From assembly GCF_900091525.1 (NCBI RefSeq), contig NZ_FMCU01000006.1, forward strand, positions 124,001 through 188,000: a DNA stretch of 64,000 nt, in the 5' to 3' direction. Source of the DNA: Micromonospora matsumotoense (lineage in GTDB: Bacteria; Actinomycetota; Actinomycetes; Mycobacteriales; Micromonosporaceae). The position numbers were made by a program, and so were the translations under genes. This document shows positions 46,180-55,169 of the stretch, piece after piece; the stretch's first letter is position 1, and each line of letters begins with the position of its first letter. The notes under the pieces are model-generated. The model was not told the DNA's origin, searched no databases, and saw only the letters and a list, made by a program, of their open reading frames with translations.

Positions 46180-46845
46180 TCAGTCGGGTCGGCCGGGGCC
46201 CGCCGGGGCGACACCGGTCAGCGCGCCGGTGGCCGGGCCGAGGCCGAGCCGGGCCGCGTCGGCCAGGTCGGCGGCGGTGTCCACGTCGCGCCGCAGGCTC
46301 GGCCAGCCGCCGCGCAGCGGCACCGCCCCGGAGGCCAGGTGGGCGGCGGCCGAGTCGACCCCGAACCGGGGGTCGAGCGGCACCCCGGGCGGTGTGGCGA
46401 GCAGCACGGTGCCGGTGCCGGGGGCGTCGGCCACGAACCGGCGTACCCCCGCCGGGCCGGTGCGGACCGCGTGCAGCGCGGCGGCCAGCTCGGCCGGGCG
46501 TAGCGCCGGCAGGTCGGCGGTGAGGGCCGCCACCCAGGTCCGGGAATCACCGTCGGTGACCGCCACCTCGACGCCGTGCCGCAGGGCGGCGTTCAGCCCG
46601 GCGTCGGGGCGGTCCGGCACCACCCGGGCGCCCGCCGGGCCGACCGTCGCCGTCACCTGCGGGTCGTCGGTGACCACCAGGACCTCGGCGACCGCCGGGC
46701 AGGCCAGCGCCGCACCAACCGTGTCGGCCACCAGCGCCAGCGCCAGCTCCCCGTGCGGTACGACCGGCAGCGCGCCCCGCAGCCGGCTCTTGGCCGCACG
46801 GAGCCGCTTCATCGGCACCACCACCACCCACCTCGCCTGGCCCAC
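46180..46845 (-). CDS. fbiD: Phosphoenolpyruvate/2-phospho-L-lactate guanylyltransferase (F420 synthesis)
   Basis: 221 residues from GTG 46845. The N-terminus WVVVVPMKRLRAAKSRL is the nucleotide-binding start of CofC/FbiD, with VLVVTDDPQV, NAALRHGVEVA and ALTADLPALRPAEL (Asp for metal) following. It makes the activated phospho-acid for coenzyme F420. The start is inferred; a longer frame upstream lacks homology. Same neighbourhood as Rv2983. Confidence 0.88.
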   Translation of the reverse strand: MGQARWVVVVPMKRLRAAKSRLRGALPVVPHGELALALVADTVGAALACPAVAEVLVVTDDPQVTATVGPAGARVVPDRPDAGLNAALRHGVEVAVTDGDSRTWVAALTADLPALRPAELAAALHAVRTGPAGVRRFVADAPGTGTVLLATPPGVPLDPRFGVDSAAAHLASGAVPLRGGWPSLRRDVDTAADLADAARLGLGPATGALTGVAPAGPGRPD

Positions 46846-46974
46846 GTCGACAATCCTGCCAGCGTCGACGGCGGTACCCTCACTGGCCGTACCCGGGACG
46901 AGCAGGCATGATTTCCGCTGCGGGCACGCAACGGTGGGGGTGCGGCGCGCGGGCGGGGTGACGAGGAGGCAGGG

Positions 46975-47700
46975 GTGACACGGCACAGGCTGGGTTTCTG
47001 GCCACGGTTCGCCGTGGCGCTGGTCAAGCCCGTGATGCTGGCCTGGACCCGGCGCACCTGGCACGGGGTCGGGCAGTTGCGCACCGACGGCGGCGTCATC
47101 ATCGTCCCCAACCATCTCTCGCACACCGATCCGCTGGTCTGCGCACACTTCATCTACGACGCCGGCCGGTGGCCGCAGTTCCTCGGCAAGGCCAGCGTGT
47201 TCCGGATCCCGGTGGTCGGCTGGATACTGCACCGCTGCCGGCAGATCCCGGTGGAACGGGAGACCGCCGTCGCGGTCGAGTCGCTGGACCGGCTGGTCGC
47301 CGCGCTGGACGCGGGCGGCGCGGTGGTCATCTACCCGGAGGGCACCATCACCCGGGAGCCGCAGCTCTGGCCGATGAGGGGCAAGACCGGGGCGGCCCGG
47401 CTGGCGCTGGCCACCGGCGCGCCGGTGGTCCCGGTGGCGATGTGGGGGCCGGAGCGGCTCTTCGACCCGCGTACCGGCCGGGTGGGCCTGCGGCCCCGGA
47501 CCCCGGTGACGGTGGTGGCCGGTCCGCCGGTCGACCTGAGCCGGTGGGCGGGTGCCACCCCCAGCCGGGTGGTGCTGGAGGAGATGACCGACCAGATCAT
47601 GGTGACCCTGCGTGACCTGCTCGCCGGCATCCGGGGCGGGACACCGCCGCCGTTGTGGGAACGTCCCGTCCGTCCGCGTACTCCCGAGGTGACCGAATGA
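46975..47700 (+). CDS. 1-acyl-glycerol-3-phosphate acyltransferase (PlsC-like)
   Basis: 241 residues from GTG 46975 with GAGGAGGC upstream. The HX4D motif is NHLSHTDPL, with [15 protein letters not shown] and [14 protein letters not shown] as the other family blocks. An N-terminal hydrophobic stretch attaches it to the membrane. Adds an acyl chain to lysophosphatidate; gpsA, which makes its glycerol-3-phosphate backbone, is 40 bp downstream. Confidence 0.92.
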   Translation: MTRHRLGFWPRFAVALVKPVMLAWTRRTWHGVGQLRTDGGVIIVPNHLSHTDPLVCAHFIYDAGRWPQFLGKASVFRIPVVGWILHRCRQIPVERETAVAVESLDRLVAALDAGGAVVIYPEGTITREPQLWPMRGKTGAARLALATGAPVVPVAMWGPERLFDPRTGRVGLRPRTPVTVVAGPPVDLSRWAGATPSRVVLEEMTDQIMVTLRDLLAGIRGGTPPPLWERPVRPRTPEVTE

Positions 47701-47740
47701 GCGAGTGGATCGACCGGCACGACGCAGGGACGGCAGGGGC

Positions 47741-48748
47741 ATGAGCGGTCACGTGGCGGTGCTGGGGGCCGGTTCCTGGGGGACGGCGTTCGCCAAGATC
47801 CTCGCCGACGCCGGTCGGGAGGTGACGATCCTGGCCCGGCGGCAGCAGGTCGTCGACGCCATCCGCACCCACCGGCGCAACCCCGACTACCTGCCGGAGC
47901 TGCGGCTGCCCGACCGGGTCACCGCGACCGGCGACGCGGCCAAGGCGATCTCCGGCGCCGAGCTGGTGGTGCTGTCGGTGCCGTCGCAGACGCTGCGCGG
48001 CAACCTCGCCGAGTGGGCCGGTCACCTCGCCCCGGACGCCACCCTCGTCTCCCTGATGAAGGGGATCGAGCTGGGCACCACCCGACGGATGAGCGAGGTG
48101 ATCGTGGAGACCGCCCGGGTCACCCCGGACCGGGTGGTGGTCGTCTCCGGCCCCAACCTGGCCCCCGAGATCGCCGTCGAGCAGCCGGCCGCGACGGTGG
48201 TCGCCGGCACCGACGCCCGCCGCACCGAGCTGGTGCAGCAGTCGATCCGCACCCCGTACTTCCGGCCGTACACCAACGACGACGTGATCGGCTGTGAGCT
48301 GGGTGGGGCGGTCAAGAACGTGATCGCCCTGTCGTACGGGATCGCCACCGCGATGGGCTTCGGCGACAACACCCGGGCGATGCTGATGACCCGGGGGTTG
48401 GCCGAGACCGCCCGGCTGGGCGTGGCGCTCGGCGCCGACCCGATCACCTTCGCCGGCCTGGCCGGGATGGGTGACCTGGTGGCCTCCTGCTCGTCGCCGC
48501 TGGCCCGCAACCGCACCTTCGGCGAGCACCTGGGCCGGGGGGAGACCCTGGAACAGGCGCAGGCGGCCACCCGGCAGACCGCCGAGGGCGTGAAGAGCTG
48601 CCTGGCCATCCGGGACCTGGCCCGTGCGCACGGGGTGGAGATGCCGATCACCGAGCAGATCGAACGGATCTGCCACGAGGGAATGGACCCGAGACTCGCG
48701 GTGGACACCCTGATGAGCCGGACGGCCAAGCCGGAGTCGTACGAATGA
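47741..48748 (+). CDS. gpsA: Glycerol-3-phosphate dehydrogenase [NAD(P)+]
   Basis: 335 residues from ATG 47741. Rossmann start [35 protein letters not shown]; catalytic lysine in [38 protein letters not shown]. Provides sn-glycerol-3-phosphate for phospholipids. Overlaps the next gene by 4 bp (ATGA). Confidence 0.97.
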   Translation: MSGHVAVLGAGSWGTAFAKILADAGREVTILARRQQVVDAIRTHRRNPDYLPELRLPDRVTATGDAAKAISGAELVVLSVPSQTLRGNLAEWAGHLAPDATLVSLMKGIELGTTRRMSEVIVETARVTPDRVVVVSGPNLAPEIAVEQPAATVVAGTDARRTELVQQSIRTPYFRPYTNDDVIGCELGGAVKNVIALSYGIATAMGFGDNTRAMLMTRGLAETARLGVALGADPITFAGLAGMGDLVASCSSPLARNRTFGEHLGRGETLEQAQAATRQTAEGVKSCLAIRDLARAHGVEMPITEQIERICHEGMDPRLAVDTLMSRTAKPESYE

Positions 48749-49905
48749 GCGGCCAGCCGGTCCCGCCCGCCGATCACCCGCACTGGCACGACGGCACCCG
48801 GTGCGTGCACGCCGGGCTGCCCGAGCCGGCGCCGGGCCAGCCGTTCCTGCCCGGTCCGGTGTTCGCCGCGCCGTACCACCTCGACCCGTGGCAGGGGCCG
48901 GCCGGGGCCGTGAACGGTTACGGCCGCCCGGACAACCCGACCCGCCGGCTGCTGGAGGCGGCGATCGGTGAGCTGGAGGGGGGCGACTGCCGGGTCTTCG
49001 CCTCCGGGCAGGCAGCGATCACCGGGCTGCTGCTGGCGGTGCTGCGCCCCGGCGACACCGTGCTGCTGCCCGCCGACGGCTACTTCCCGGTCCGGGCGTT
49101 CGCCACCGCCACCCTCGCCGGCATGGGGGTACGGGTCGACTTCGTGCCCACCGCCGGGCCGTACCCGTCGTTCGACGGGGTACGGCTGGTGCTGCTGGAG
49201 ACCCCGGCGAACCCGGGCCTGGACGTGGCCGACATCGCCGTACTGGCCGGGGCGGCGCACGCGGCCGGTGCGCTGGTCGCGGTGGACAACACCACCGCCA
49301 CCCCGCTCGGGCAGCGCCCGCTGGACCTCGGTGCGGACCTGGTGGTCGCCTCCGGCACCAAGGCGCTGACCGGCCACTCGGATCTGCTGCTCGGCTATGT
49401 GGCGTCCCGGTCGGCGGAGCTGCTGGAGACGGTGACCGGTTGGCGGACCACCACCGGGGCGGTGCCCGGGGCGTTCGACGCCTGGCTGGCGCACCGTTCG
49501 CTGGCCACCCTGGACCTGCGGCTGGCCCGCCAGTCCGCCAACGCGGCGGCGCTGGTCGAGTTGCTCGCCGGCCGGGACGACGTGACCGGGCTGCGGTGGC
49601 CGGGGCGGCCGGAAGACCCGGCGTACCCGGTGGCGTCGCGGCAGCTGCGGCGGATGCCGGGGGTGCTCTCGTTCGACCTGGGTGACGCGGAGCGGGTGGC
49701 CCGGTTCATCGTCGCGTCCCGGCTGGTCACCGCCGCGACCTCGTTCGGCGGCCTGCACACCAGCGCCGACCGGCGGGCGCAGTGGGGCGACGACACCGCG
49801 CCCGGGTTCGTCCGGCTCTCCTGTGGGGTGGAGGACACCGCCGACCTGGTCGCCGACGTGGCCGCGGCGCTGGACAGCGCGGGGGCGGCCGGTCCGCTAG
49901 CATGA
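48745..49905 (+). CDS. Cys/Met metabolism PLP enzyme (cystathionine gamma-lyase/synthase family)
   Basis: 386 residues; ATG overlaps the gpsA stop. PLP lysine K206 in [14 protein letters not shown]. Family motifs: [90 protein letters not shown]. The family includes gamma-lyases and gamma-synthases; the reaction cannot be fixed from sequence alone. Confidence 0.9.
   Translation: MSGQPVPPADHPHWHDGTRCVHAGLPEPAPGQPFLPGPVFAAPYHLDPWQGPAGAVNGYGRPDNPTRRLLEAAIGELEGGDCRVFASGQAAITGLLLAVLRPGDTVLLPADGYFPVRAFATATLAGMGVRVDFVPTAGPYPSFDGVRLVLLETPANPGLDVADIAVLAGAAHAAGALVAVDNTTATPLGQRPLDLGADLVVASGTKALTGHSDLLLGYVASRSAELLETVTGWRTTTGAVPGAFDAWLAHRSLATLDLRLARQSANAAALVELLAGRDDVTGLRWPGRPEDPAYPVASRQLRRMPGVLSFDLGDAERVARFIVASRLVTAATSFGGLHTSADRRAQWGDDTAPGFVRLSCGVEDTADLVADVAAALDSAGAAGPLA
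49898..49903 (+). promoter_or_regulatory. -10 box for the methyltransferase leader
   Basis: TAGCAT, at the end of the upstream gene. A start near 49910 would give a 130-nt leader. Confidence 0.45.
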
Positions 49906-49936
49906 TGCCGGCCCGTACGGGCCCCGACCGGAGGAG

Positions 49937-49999
49937 GTGAGTCCGATCCACCAGACATCAGGACCGGCGCTCCCCGTCGAGTCTCCGTCGCTGCGGTAG
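49937..49999 (+). CDS. Upstream ORF in the methyltransferase leader
   Basis: GTG with a strong GAGGAGG immediately before it; 20 codons (MSPIHQTSGPALPVESPSLR). It uses a cluster of rare A-ending codons (ACA TCA GGA). Its stop is inside the loop/arm of a stable hairpin, so translation would melt that hairpin. Confidence 0.5.
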   Translation: MSPIHQTSGPALPVESPSLR

Positions 50000-50028
50000 C
50001 GACGGCGGGAGCGCCGACGTGCGCTCCC
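49965..50028 (+). promoter_or_regulatory. Leader with two mutually exclusive hairpins
   Basis: Structure A: 49965-49974 pairs perfectly with 50007-50016 and encloses a perfect 8-bp hairpin (49985-49992/49998-50005). Structure B: the same GGGAGCGC (50007-50014) pairs with GCGCTCCC (50021-50028). Only one of the two can form. Structure B ends just before GAAAGG, the ribosome-binding site of the gene at 50042. Confidence 0.6.
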
Positions 50029-50041
50029 GAAAGGCATCACC

Positions 50042-50836
50042 ATGGCATCCGATCTGTTTCCCCACGACCACGCCGCGCTCGTCGCCCGGCTGCGCGCCGC
50101 CGGCTGCGTCTATGCCGAGGACGAGGCCGCGCTACTCACCGCCGCCACCGACTCGCCGCAGGCGTTGACCGCCCTGACCGACCGTCGGGTCGCCGGTGAG
50201 CCGTTGGAGCATCTGCTCGGCTGGGCCGAGTTCTGCGGCCGTCGGGTCGCCGTCGACCCGGGGGTGTTCGTACCCCGGGCCCGGACCGCGCTGCTGGTGG
50301 AGGCCGCCGCGTCGGTCGCCGGGCCGACCCCGGCGCTGGTCGACCTCTGTTGCGGCTCGGGTGCGATCAGTGTCGCGCTGATCGACCGGCTCGCCCCGCG
50401 CTGGCTCGCCGCCGTCGACGTGGACCCGGCCGCCGTGGCCTGCGCCCGCCGTAATCTGGCGGGCCGGGACGTCACCGTCGTGCAGGGCGACCTGTACGAC
50501 CCGTTGCCGCCCGACTGGCGGGGCCGGTTGGACGTGGTGGTCGCCAATGCCCCCTACGTGCCCACCCCGGCGGTGGCGCTGATGCCGGCGGAGGCGCGGC
50601 TGCACGAGGCGTCGGTGGCGTTGGACGGCGGCAGCGACGGGCTGGCCGTGTTGCGCCGGGTGGCGGCCGGTGCGGTCGACTGGCTGCGGCCCGGTGGTCA
50701 CCTGGTGGTGGAGGTCAGTGCCGGGCAGGCCGAGGCGTTGTGCGAGGCGATGACCGGGCTGGGTCTGCTGCCGACGGTGCTGCGCGCCGAGGAGTGGGAG
50801 GCCACCGGGGTGCTCGCCCGCCGGCCGGGGGCGTGA
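50042..50836 (+). CDS. HemK/PrmC-like protein-glutamine N5-methyltransferase
   Basis: 264 residues from ATG 50042. SAM-binding motif LVDLCCGSGAISVALIDRL, acidic loop AAVDVDPAAVACARRN, and catalytic motif NAPYVPT at 169-175 in place of NPPY. GEPLEHLLGWAEFCGRRVAVDPGVFVPR is the N-terminal PrmC-like lead. PrmC methylates the GGQ glutamine of release factors; with NAPY and a shorter N-terminal domain this is the actinobacterial paralogue and its target is unproven. Confidence 0.87.
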   Translation: MASDLFPHDHAALVARLRAAGCVYAEDEAALLTAATDSPQALTALTDRRVAGEPLEHLLGWAEFCGRRVAVDPGVFVPRARTALLVEAAASVAGPTPALVDLCCGSGAISVALIDRLAPRWLAAVDVDPAAVACARRNLAGRDVTVVQGDLYDPLPPDWRGRLDVVVANAPYVPTPAVALMPAEARLHEASVALDGGSDGLAVLRRVAAGAVDWLRPGGHLVVEVSAGQAEALCEAMTGLGLLPTVLRAEEWEATGVLARRPGA

Positions 50837-50889
50837 CGGGCGGCGGGAACGGGAACTAACCTCGCAGCAGGCCCAGGTGGAGGTGGCGG

Positions 50890-51942
50890 ATGGTCGACGT
50901 GGACGTGCCGGTGGTGGTCGGCCTCGACAACGGTGGCACCAGCAACAACGCCACGGTGCTCCGCCTGGACGGCCGGTTCCTGGTGGACGGGCTGGTGGAG
51001 ACCCCCAGCGAGGTGACCGCCGGGCCGGAGGTGGCGATCGAGGCGTTGGCCCGCGCGTTCGACGGGGTGCTGGCCCACACCGGCGTGCCCCGCGACCGGG
51101 TCCGCGCGGTCGGGTTGGACACCCCCGGTCCGGCCAGCGCCAGCGGGGTCATCTCGTCCCGGGGGTCGACGAACTTCGCCCAGTCCGCCTGGCACGGCTT
51201 CGACGTGCGGGGGGCGCTGGAGCGACGTCTCGGCCTGCCGGTGATCTATCACAACGACGGCAACGCCGCCGCGCTCTACGCCCACCACGTCCACTTCGGA
51301 GCTGACGCGACGACCCGGTCCTCGGTGGCGGCGATCGTCGGCACCGGTCTGGGTGGTGGGGTGGTGATCGACGGCCGGGTGGTCACCGGTGCGGCCGGGA
51401 TGGCCGGGGAGTTCGGCCACGTGCACATCCCGCTGGCCGGGCTGCTCGCCCCCGGCCAGCCCGAACCGCAGTGCGCCTGCGGCTTCGTCGGCGACGCGGA
51501 GAGCGTGGCCTCGTTGACCGCGATCGGGCGCAACCTGCTGCCGTTCCGGCTGGCCGGAAATCCCGGGCACCCGCTGTCGCAGGAGCCGCCCGCGCGCGCC
51601 GCCAAGCTGCTGCGGGGGTACGCCGAGCGCGGTGACCCGCTGGCCCGGGAGGTCTTCGCCCAGCAGGCGGCGGCGCTCGGCCGGTTGTTCACCATCGCCG
51701 CGAACTTCACCGACCCGCACGCGTACTTCGTCGGTGGCGGGGTGGTGGAGGCGACGCCGGAGTTCCGGGACTGGTTTCTCGACACCGTCCGGGCGCACAC
51801 CGTGCTCCGGGAGGAGCAGGCCGCGCTGGCCACCTTCGCCCTGGTGCCGGACCGGGACATGGCCGGGGCGCGCGGGGTGGCCATCGCCGCGGCCGAGGCG
51901 GTCCGGCCCGCCGCCATCCCGCCCGCCGTCCTGATCGACTGA
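50890..51942 (+). CDS. ROK-family sugar kinase-like protein
   Basis: 350 residues. Phosphate-binding DNGGTSNNATVL, RVRAVGLDTPGPAS, catalytic Asp in VIYHNDGNAAALYA, and AIVGTGLGGGVVIDGRVV are present. The ROK zinc motif (C-x-C-G-x-x-G-C) is altered to CACGFVGD, with two of three Cys kept. An unusual D-N-G-G-T start rather than D-I-G-G-T. Substrate unknown. The -10 TAACCT near 50857 and RBS-like GGAGG at 50878 support the start. Confidence 0.85.
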   Translation: MVDVDVPVVVGLDNGGTSNNATVLRLDGRFLVDGLVETPSEVTAGPEVAIEALARAFDGVLAHTGVPRDRVRAVGLDTPGPASASGVISSRGSTNFAQSAWHGFDVRGALERRLGLPVIYHNDGNAAALYAHHVHFGADATTRSSVAAIVGTGLGGGVVIDGRVVTGAAGMAGEFGHVHIPLAGLLAPGQPEPQCACGFVGDAESVASLTAIGRNLLPFRLAGNPGHPLSQEPPARAAKLLRGYAERGDPLAREVFAQQAAALGRLFTIAANFTDPHAYFVGGGVVEATPEFRDWFLDTVRAHTVLREEQAALATFALVPDRDMAGARGVAIAAAEAVRPAAIPPAVLID

Positions 51943-52021
51943 CCCGGCCGCCCCCTCGTGCGGCCGGGCCACCCGCCGGCCTGCCGTCCCGGTCGCCCTG
52001 CGGTCCCGGCCGAACCGTCCG

Positions 52022-52060
52022 GCCGCCCCCGCACCGCGTCAGCGGCGGTGCGGGGGCGGC
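52022..52060. terminator. Bidirectional terminator between ROK and DUF397 genes
   Basis: Perfect 16-bp arms (52022-52037/52045-52060), loop 7 nt. Confidence 0.85.
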
Positions 52061-52071
52061 GCGGTGCGGGA

Positions 52072-52284
52072 TCAGCGGTGGGGCGGAGGTGGCGGTGGGG
52101 CGGTGGCGAAGGCGGCCCAGGCGGCGGGCGGGAAGATCAGCACCGGGCCGGTCGGGTCCTTGGAGTCGCGGATCGCGACCCGGCCCGGCAGCGACGCCAG
52201 CTCGACGCAGGCCCCCTCGTCGCCGCTGTGGCTGCTCTTGCGCCAGGCGACCCCGGACAGGGCCTCGTCGATCGTCGGTGTCAT
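52072..52284 (-). CDS. DUF397 domain protein
   Basis: 70 residues. WRKSSHSGDEGACVELASL and VAIRDSKDPTGPVLIF are the DUF397 hallmarks. Such small proteins pair with XRE/DUF5753 regulators in actinobacteria, as here, 7 bp after the regulator gene. The pair may act as a toxin/antitoxin-like or developmental switch, as with BldB/WhiJ relatives; the function is inferred from the family. The Pro-rich end (APPPPPPHR) is unusual. Confidence 0.9.
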   Translation of the reverse strand: MTPTIDEALSGVAWRKSSHSGDEGACVELASLPGRVAIRDSKDPTGPVLIFPPAAWAAFATAPPPPPPHR

Positions 52285-52291
52285 CGGTCTC

Positions 52292-53137
52292 CTACCGTCC
52301 CTTCATCAGTTGCAGAAGTCGATCGCGGCTGTCCGTCGGGCTGAGCGCGACGGTCCGCAGGTGTTCCATGATCTTGGTGCAGGTACGCAGGTCATGCGGT
52401 CGGTCCAGGACCATCTGCCCGGCGACGGTCTCCACCGAGGCGATCAGCGGGTCCTCGGGGTCGGCGAACTCCAGGATGTGCAGCGAGCCCCGGGTGCCCC
52501 GGTGGTAGCCGGCGGAGAGCGGAATCACCTGGACGGTGACGTTCGGCAGCTCCGCAGTCTTGAGCAGGTGGCTCAGCTGTGCCTCCATCACCGTGCGGTC
52601 GCCGACCGGGCGCAGCAGCGCGCCCTCGTCGATGATCGCGTCGAAGATCGGTGGTTCGGCGGCGGTGATCCGTTGCTGCCGGTCCAGGCGGAGCTTGACC
52701 CGCTGCTCGACCTGGTCGTCGGTGAGGGTGTGCGGCCCGCCCCGCATCACGCCCCGGATGTAGTCGGCGGTCTGGAGCAGGCCCGGCACGATCGAGGGTT
52801 CGAAGTTGGCGATCGCGGTGGCCTCGGCCTCCAGTGCGATGAAGTCGATGGTGCGCTTGTCCAGCAGGTGTGAGTAGGGCACCCACCAGCCGGGCTTGCG
52901 GGTGTCCTTGGCGAGTTGGACCGCTGCGGCGATCTCCTCGGGTCGGACCCCGTAGAGGCTGAGCAGCGCGCGGACGGTGGCCGGGTTGACCAGGGTCTGC
53001 GCGTTCTCGTAGCGGCTGAGGGTGCTGCGGGTGCTGTTGATCTCGTCGGCGGCGGCCTCCAGGGTGAGGCCGGCCGCTTCGCGGTGGGCGCGGAGGGCGA
53101 TGCCCAGGCGGCGCGCCCGGGCGGTCTTGGGAGCCAT
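52292..53137 (-). CDS. XRE-family regulator with DUF5753 (WhiJ-like)
   Basis: 281 residues from ATG 53137. HTH at ~10-70 (RLGIALRAHREAAGLTLEAAADEIN, STLSRYENAQ). The C-terminal DUF5753 domain includes FEPSIVPGLLQTADYIRGVM, VKLRLDRQQRI, IDEGALLRPVGDRTVM and IPLSAGYHRGTRGSLHILEF. Co-transcribed with the DUF397 gene. Divergent from the small gene at 53373. Confidence 0.92.
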   Translation of the reverse strand: MAPKTARARRLGIALRAHREAAGLTLEAAADEINSTRSTLSRYENAQTLVNPATVRALLSLYGVRPEEIAAAVQLAKDTRKPGWWVPYSHLLDKRTIDFIALEAEATAIANFEPSIVPGLLQTADYIRGVMRGGPHTLTDDQVEQRVKLRLDRQQRITAAEPPIFDAIIDEGALLRPVGDRTVMEAQLSHLLKTAELPNVTVQVIPLSAGYHRGTRGSLHILEFADPEDPLIASVETVAGQMVLDRPHDLRTCTKIMEHLRTVALSPTDSRDRLLQLMKGR

Positions 53138-53291
53138 ACGTTGATGGTGGCATATGTAGCTGGGAACTCGTGCATGAGAGAACGTCGATGAGAGTTGCAT
53201 TCACGCCTGTCCACCTGTCAATCTGTAACGGAGTCCTCACCAGCGGTTGTCGTGGCGACGGCGATGGTGAGCGACCGGAGGGGATGAGGCG

Positions 53292-53331
53292 CGTGGCGAT
53301 CGGGTTTACTCCCCCGTTCCCGATCGCCACG
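53292..53331 (+). promoter_or_regulatory. 13-bp inverted repeat upstream of small ORF
   Basis: Arms CGTGGCGATCGGG (53292-53304) and CCCGATCGCCACG (53319-53331) are perfect, with a 14-nt loop. It is not downstream of any + strand gene, so it may be an operator or leader hairpin. Confidence 0.4.
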
Positions 53332-53372
53332 TGCCGCCGCCGCCATCCATCGTCGGGAAGGGACTTCGGACT

Positions 53373-53627
53373 GTGAGAGGCCTGATGACGGCGATGACGC
53401 GGTTTCTGGTGGTCCTCAGTGACGTCCGGCCGGTGGGGGCGCAGGTGCGCGACGAGCGGGCCTGCCCCGAGCGCCGCCGCCAGGTGGTCGGCGCGAACAG
53501 CCGGGAGGCCGCCGACCGGATCGCCGGGGCGTTCGCCGCGCTGGGCATGGTGCGGGCCGGGCGGCAGCGGGTGAAGGTGATCGCCGTCGGGCGGCGGCGT
53601 CGCGTCCTACCCGCCGACCGGGCCTGA
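53373..53627 (+). CDS. Small hypothetical protein
   Basis: 84 residues from GTG 53373 (AAGGGAC upstream). MTRFLVVLSDVRPVGAQVRDERACPE then a basic tail. Codon use is GC-rich and regular. I do not recognise it. The single Cys-Pro-Glu and Arg-rich end hint at nucleic-acid binding but this is weak. Divergent from the XRE regulator. Confidence 0.45.
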   Translation: MRGLMTAMTRFLVVLSDVRPVGAQVRDERACPERRRQVVGANSREAADRIAGAFAALGMVRAGRQRVKVIAVGRRRRVLPADRA

Positions 53628-53729
53628 CCGTCACGTACCGTATCGGGGCAGATGACCGTTCGCGAGGGTGGCTCGCGTCCTGCCGGGTATCGCCATCGGC
53701 GCGTCGCCACCCACAGTAAGGTCAGTCGG

Positions 53730-54872
53730 GTGAGCGCAACTGACGGCTCCGCAGTCGCGTACCGAGAGGTGACCCGAGTGACCACCCCAGGCAAGACCCG
53801 CGTGGCGATCGTCTTCGGCGGTCGCAGCCCCGAGCACGGCATCTCCTGCGTCAGCGCCGGCAGTGTGCTCGGCGCGCTCGACCCCGACGAGTACGACGTG
53901 GTGCCGGTCGGCATCACCCGTCAGGGCCAGTGGGTGCTGACCAGCGGGGACCCGGGCGAGCTGGCGATCCGGGCGCGCAAGCTCCCGGAGATCACCGCCG
54001 GGGCCGGCGTCGAGGTGGTGCTCCGGGCCGACCCGACCGCCGGTGGCCTGCTGGTGCTCGACCCGACCGAGGGGCCCCGGGCGCTCGCCGACGTCGACGT
54101 GGTGTTCCCGGTGCTGCACGGCGCGTACGGCGAGGACGGCACCATCCAGGGCATGCTGGAGATGGCCGACATCCCGTACGTCGGCGCGAACGTCTTCGCC
54201 TCGGCCGCCGCGATGGACAAGGAATTCACCAAGAAGCTCTGCGCCGCCGAGGGCATCCCGGTCGGGGCGTACGCGGTGCTGCGCAACGGGATGACGCTCA
54301 GCGAGACCGACAAGCAGCGGCTGGGCCTGCCGGTCTTCGTCAAGCCGTCCCGGGCCGGCTCGTCGTTCGGCATCACCCGGGTCGACGACTGGGCGCAGCT
54401 CGACGCCGCCGTCGCCACCGCCCGTGAGATCGACACCAAGGTGCTCGTCGAGGCCGCGGTGGTCGGCCGGGAGATCGAGTGTGGCGTGCTGGAGGGCGAG
54501 GCCGGCGGGGCGCCCGAGGCGTCCGTGCTGGCCGAGGTCCGGATGGTCGGCGACCGCGAGTGGTACGACTTCGAGTCCAAGTACCTCTTCGCCGACGAGG
54601 TCTGCGAGTACGACGTCCCCGCCGGCCTGCCCGACCGGGTCACCCGCCAGGTCCAGGAGTACGCCACCCGCGCCTTCACCGCGCTGGACTGCGCCGGCCT
54701 GGCCCGGGTCGACTTCTTCGTCACCCCCGACCTGGACGTCTATCTCAACGAGATCAACACGATGCCCGGGTTCACCCCGACGTCGATGTTCCCCCGGATG
54801 TGGGCGGCCAGCGGGTTGGAATACCCCAAGCTGGTCAACCGGCTGATCCGGACGGCCGTGCAGCGGCACTGA
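53730..54872 (+). CDS. ddl: D-alanine--D-alanine ligase
   Basis: 380 residues from GTG 53730, seven nt after a TAAGGT -10 (53717-53722); GTG 53778 is an alternative that begins closer to the [16 protein letters not shown] motif. ATP-grasp enzyme for peptidoglycan: [77 protein letters not shown] with the metal/substrate residues. Same order relative to gpsA as in M. tuberculosis ddlA. Confidence 0.95.
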   Translation: MSATDGSAVAYREVTRVTTPGKTRVAIVFGGRSPEHGISCVSAGSVLGALDPDEYDVVPVGITRQGQWVLTSGDPGELAIRARKLPEITAGAGVEVVLRADPTAGGLLVLDPTEGPRALADVDVVFPVLHGAYGEDGTIQGMLEMADIPYVGANVFASAAAMDKEFTKKLCAAEGIPVGAYAVLRNGMTLSETDKQRLGLPVFVKPSRAGSSFGITRVDDWAQLDAAVATAREIDTKVLVEAAVVGREIECGVLEGEAGGAPEASVLAEVRMVGDREWYDFESKYLFADEVCEYDVPAGLPDRVTRQVQEYATRAFTALDCAGLARVDFFVTPDLDVYLNEINTMPGFTPTSMFPRMWAASGLEYPKLVNRLIRTAVQRH

Positions 54873-55169
54873 CCTTCCCGCCGGTGGTGGCCGGCCGCCC
54901 CACAGACCGGCGTGTTCTCCCGACGTCGGTCGACCACGTCTTCGGCCCCTGATCCGGGCGGTCCCTGACCGTCCTGCGGTCGTTGCTTTCCCCATCGGGG
55001 CCGTGACCATTGCGCGGGCATATCCCATCGGTAAGAAAGCCGACATTGTCGTGAGTTGGTCACGCCTCGGGTGGCACGGATTCCTGACAATGTCCGACGT
55101 TGTGATCAATAGTTCAACCTCAATATGCTTCCGGAGTCTGGATGGTGCAAGGGGCATAAGGAGGTCCTC
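54873..55169. other. Regulatory region of secreted protease gene
   Basis: 297 bp, no gene seen. GACATTGTC (55042-55050) and GACAATGTC (55086-55094) form a spaced inverted repeat. TTGTGA (55100-55105) and TATGCT (55124-55129) with an 18-bp spacer make a good promoter. Confidence 0.5.
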
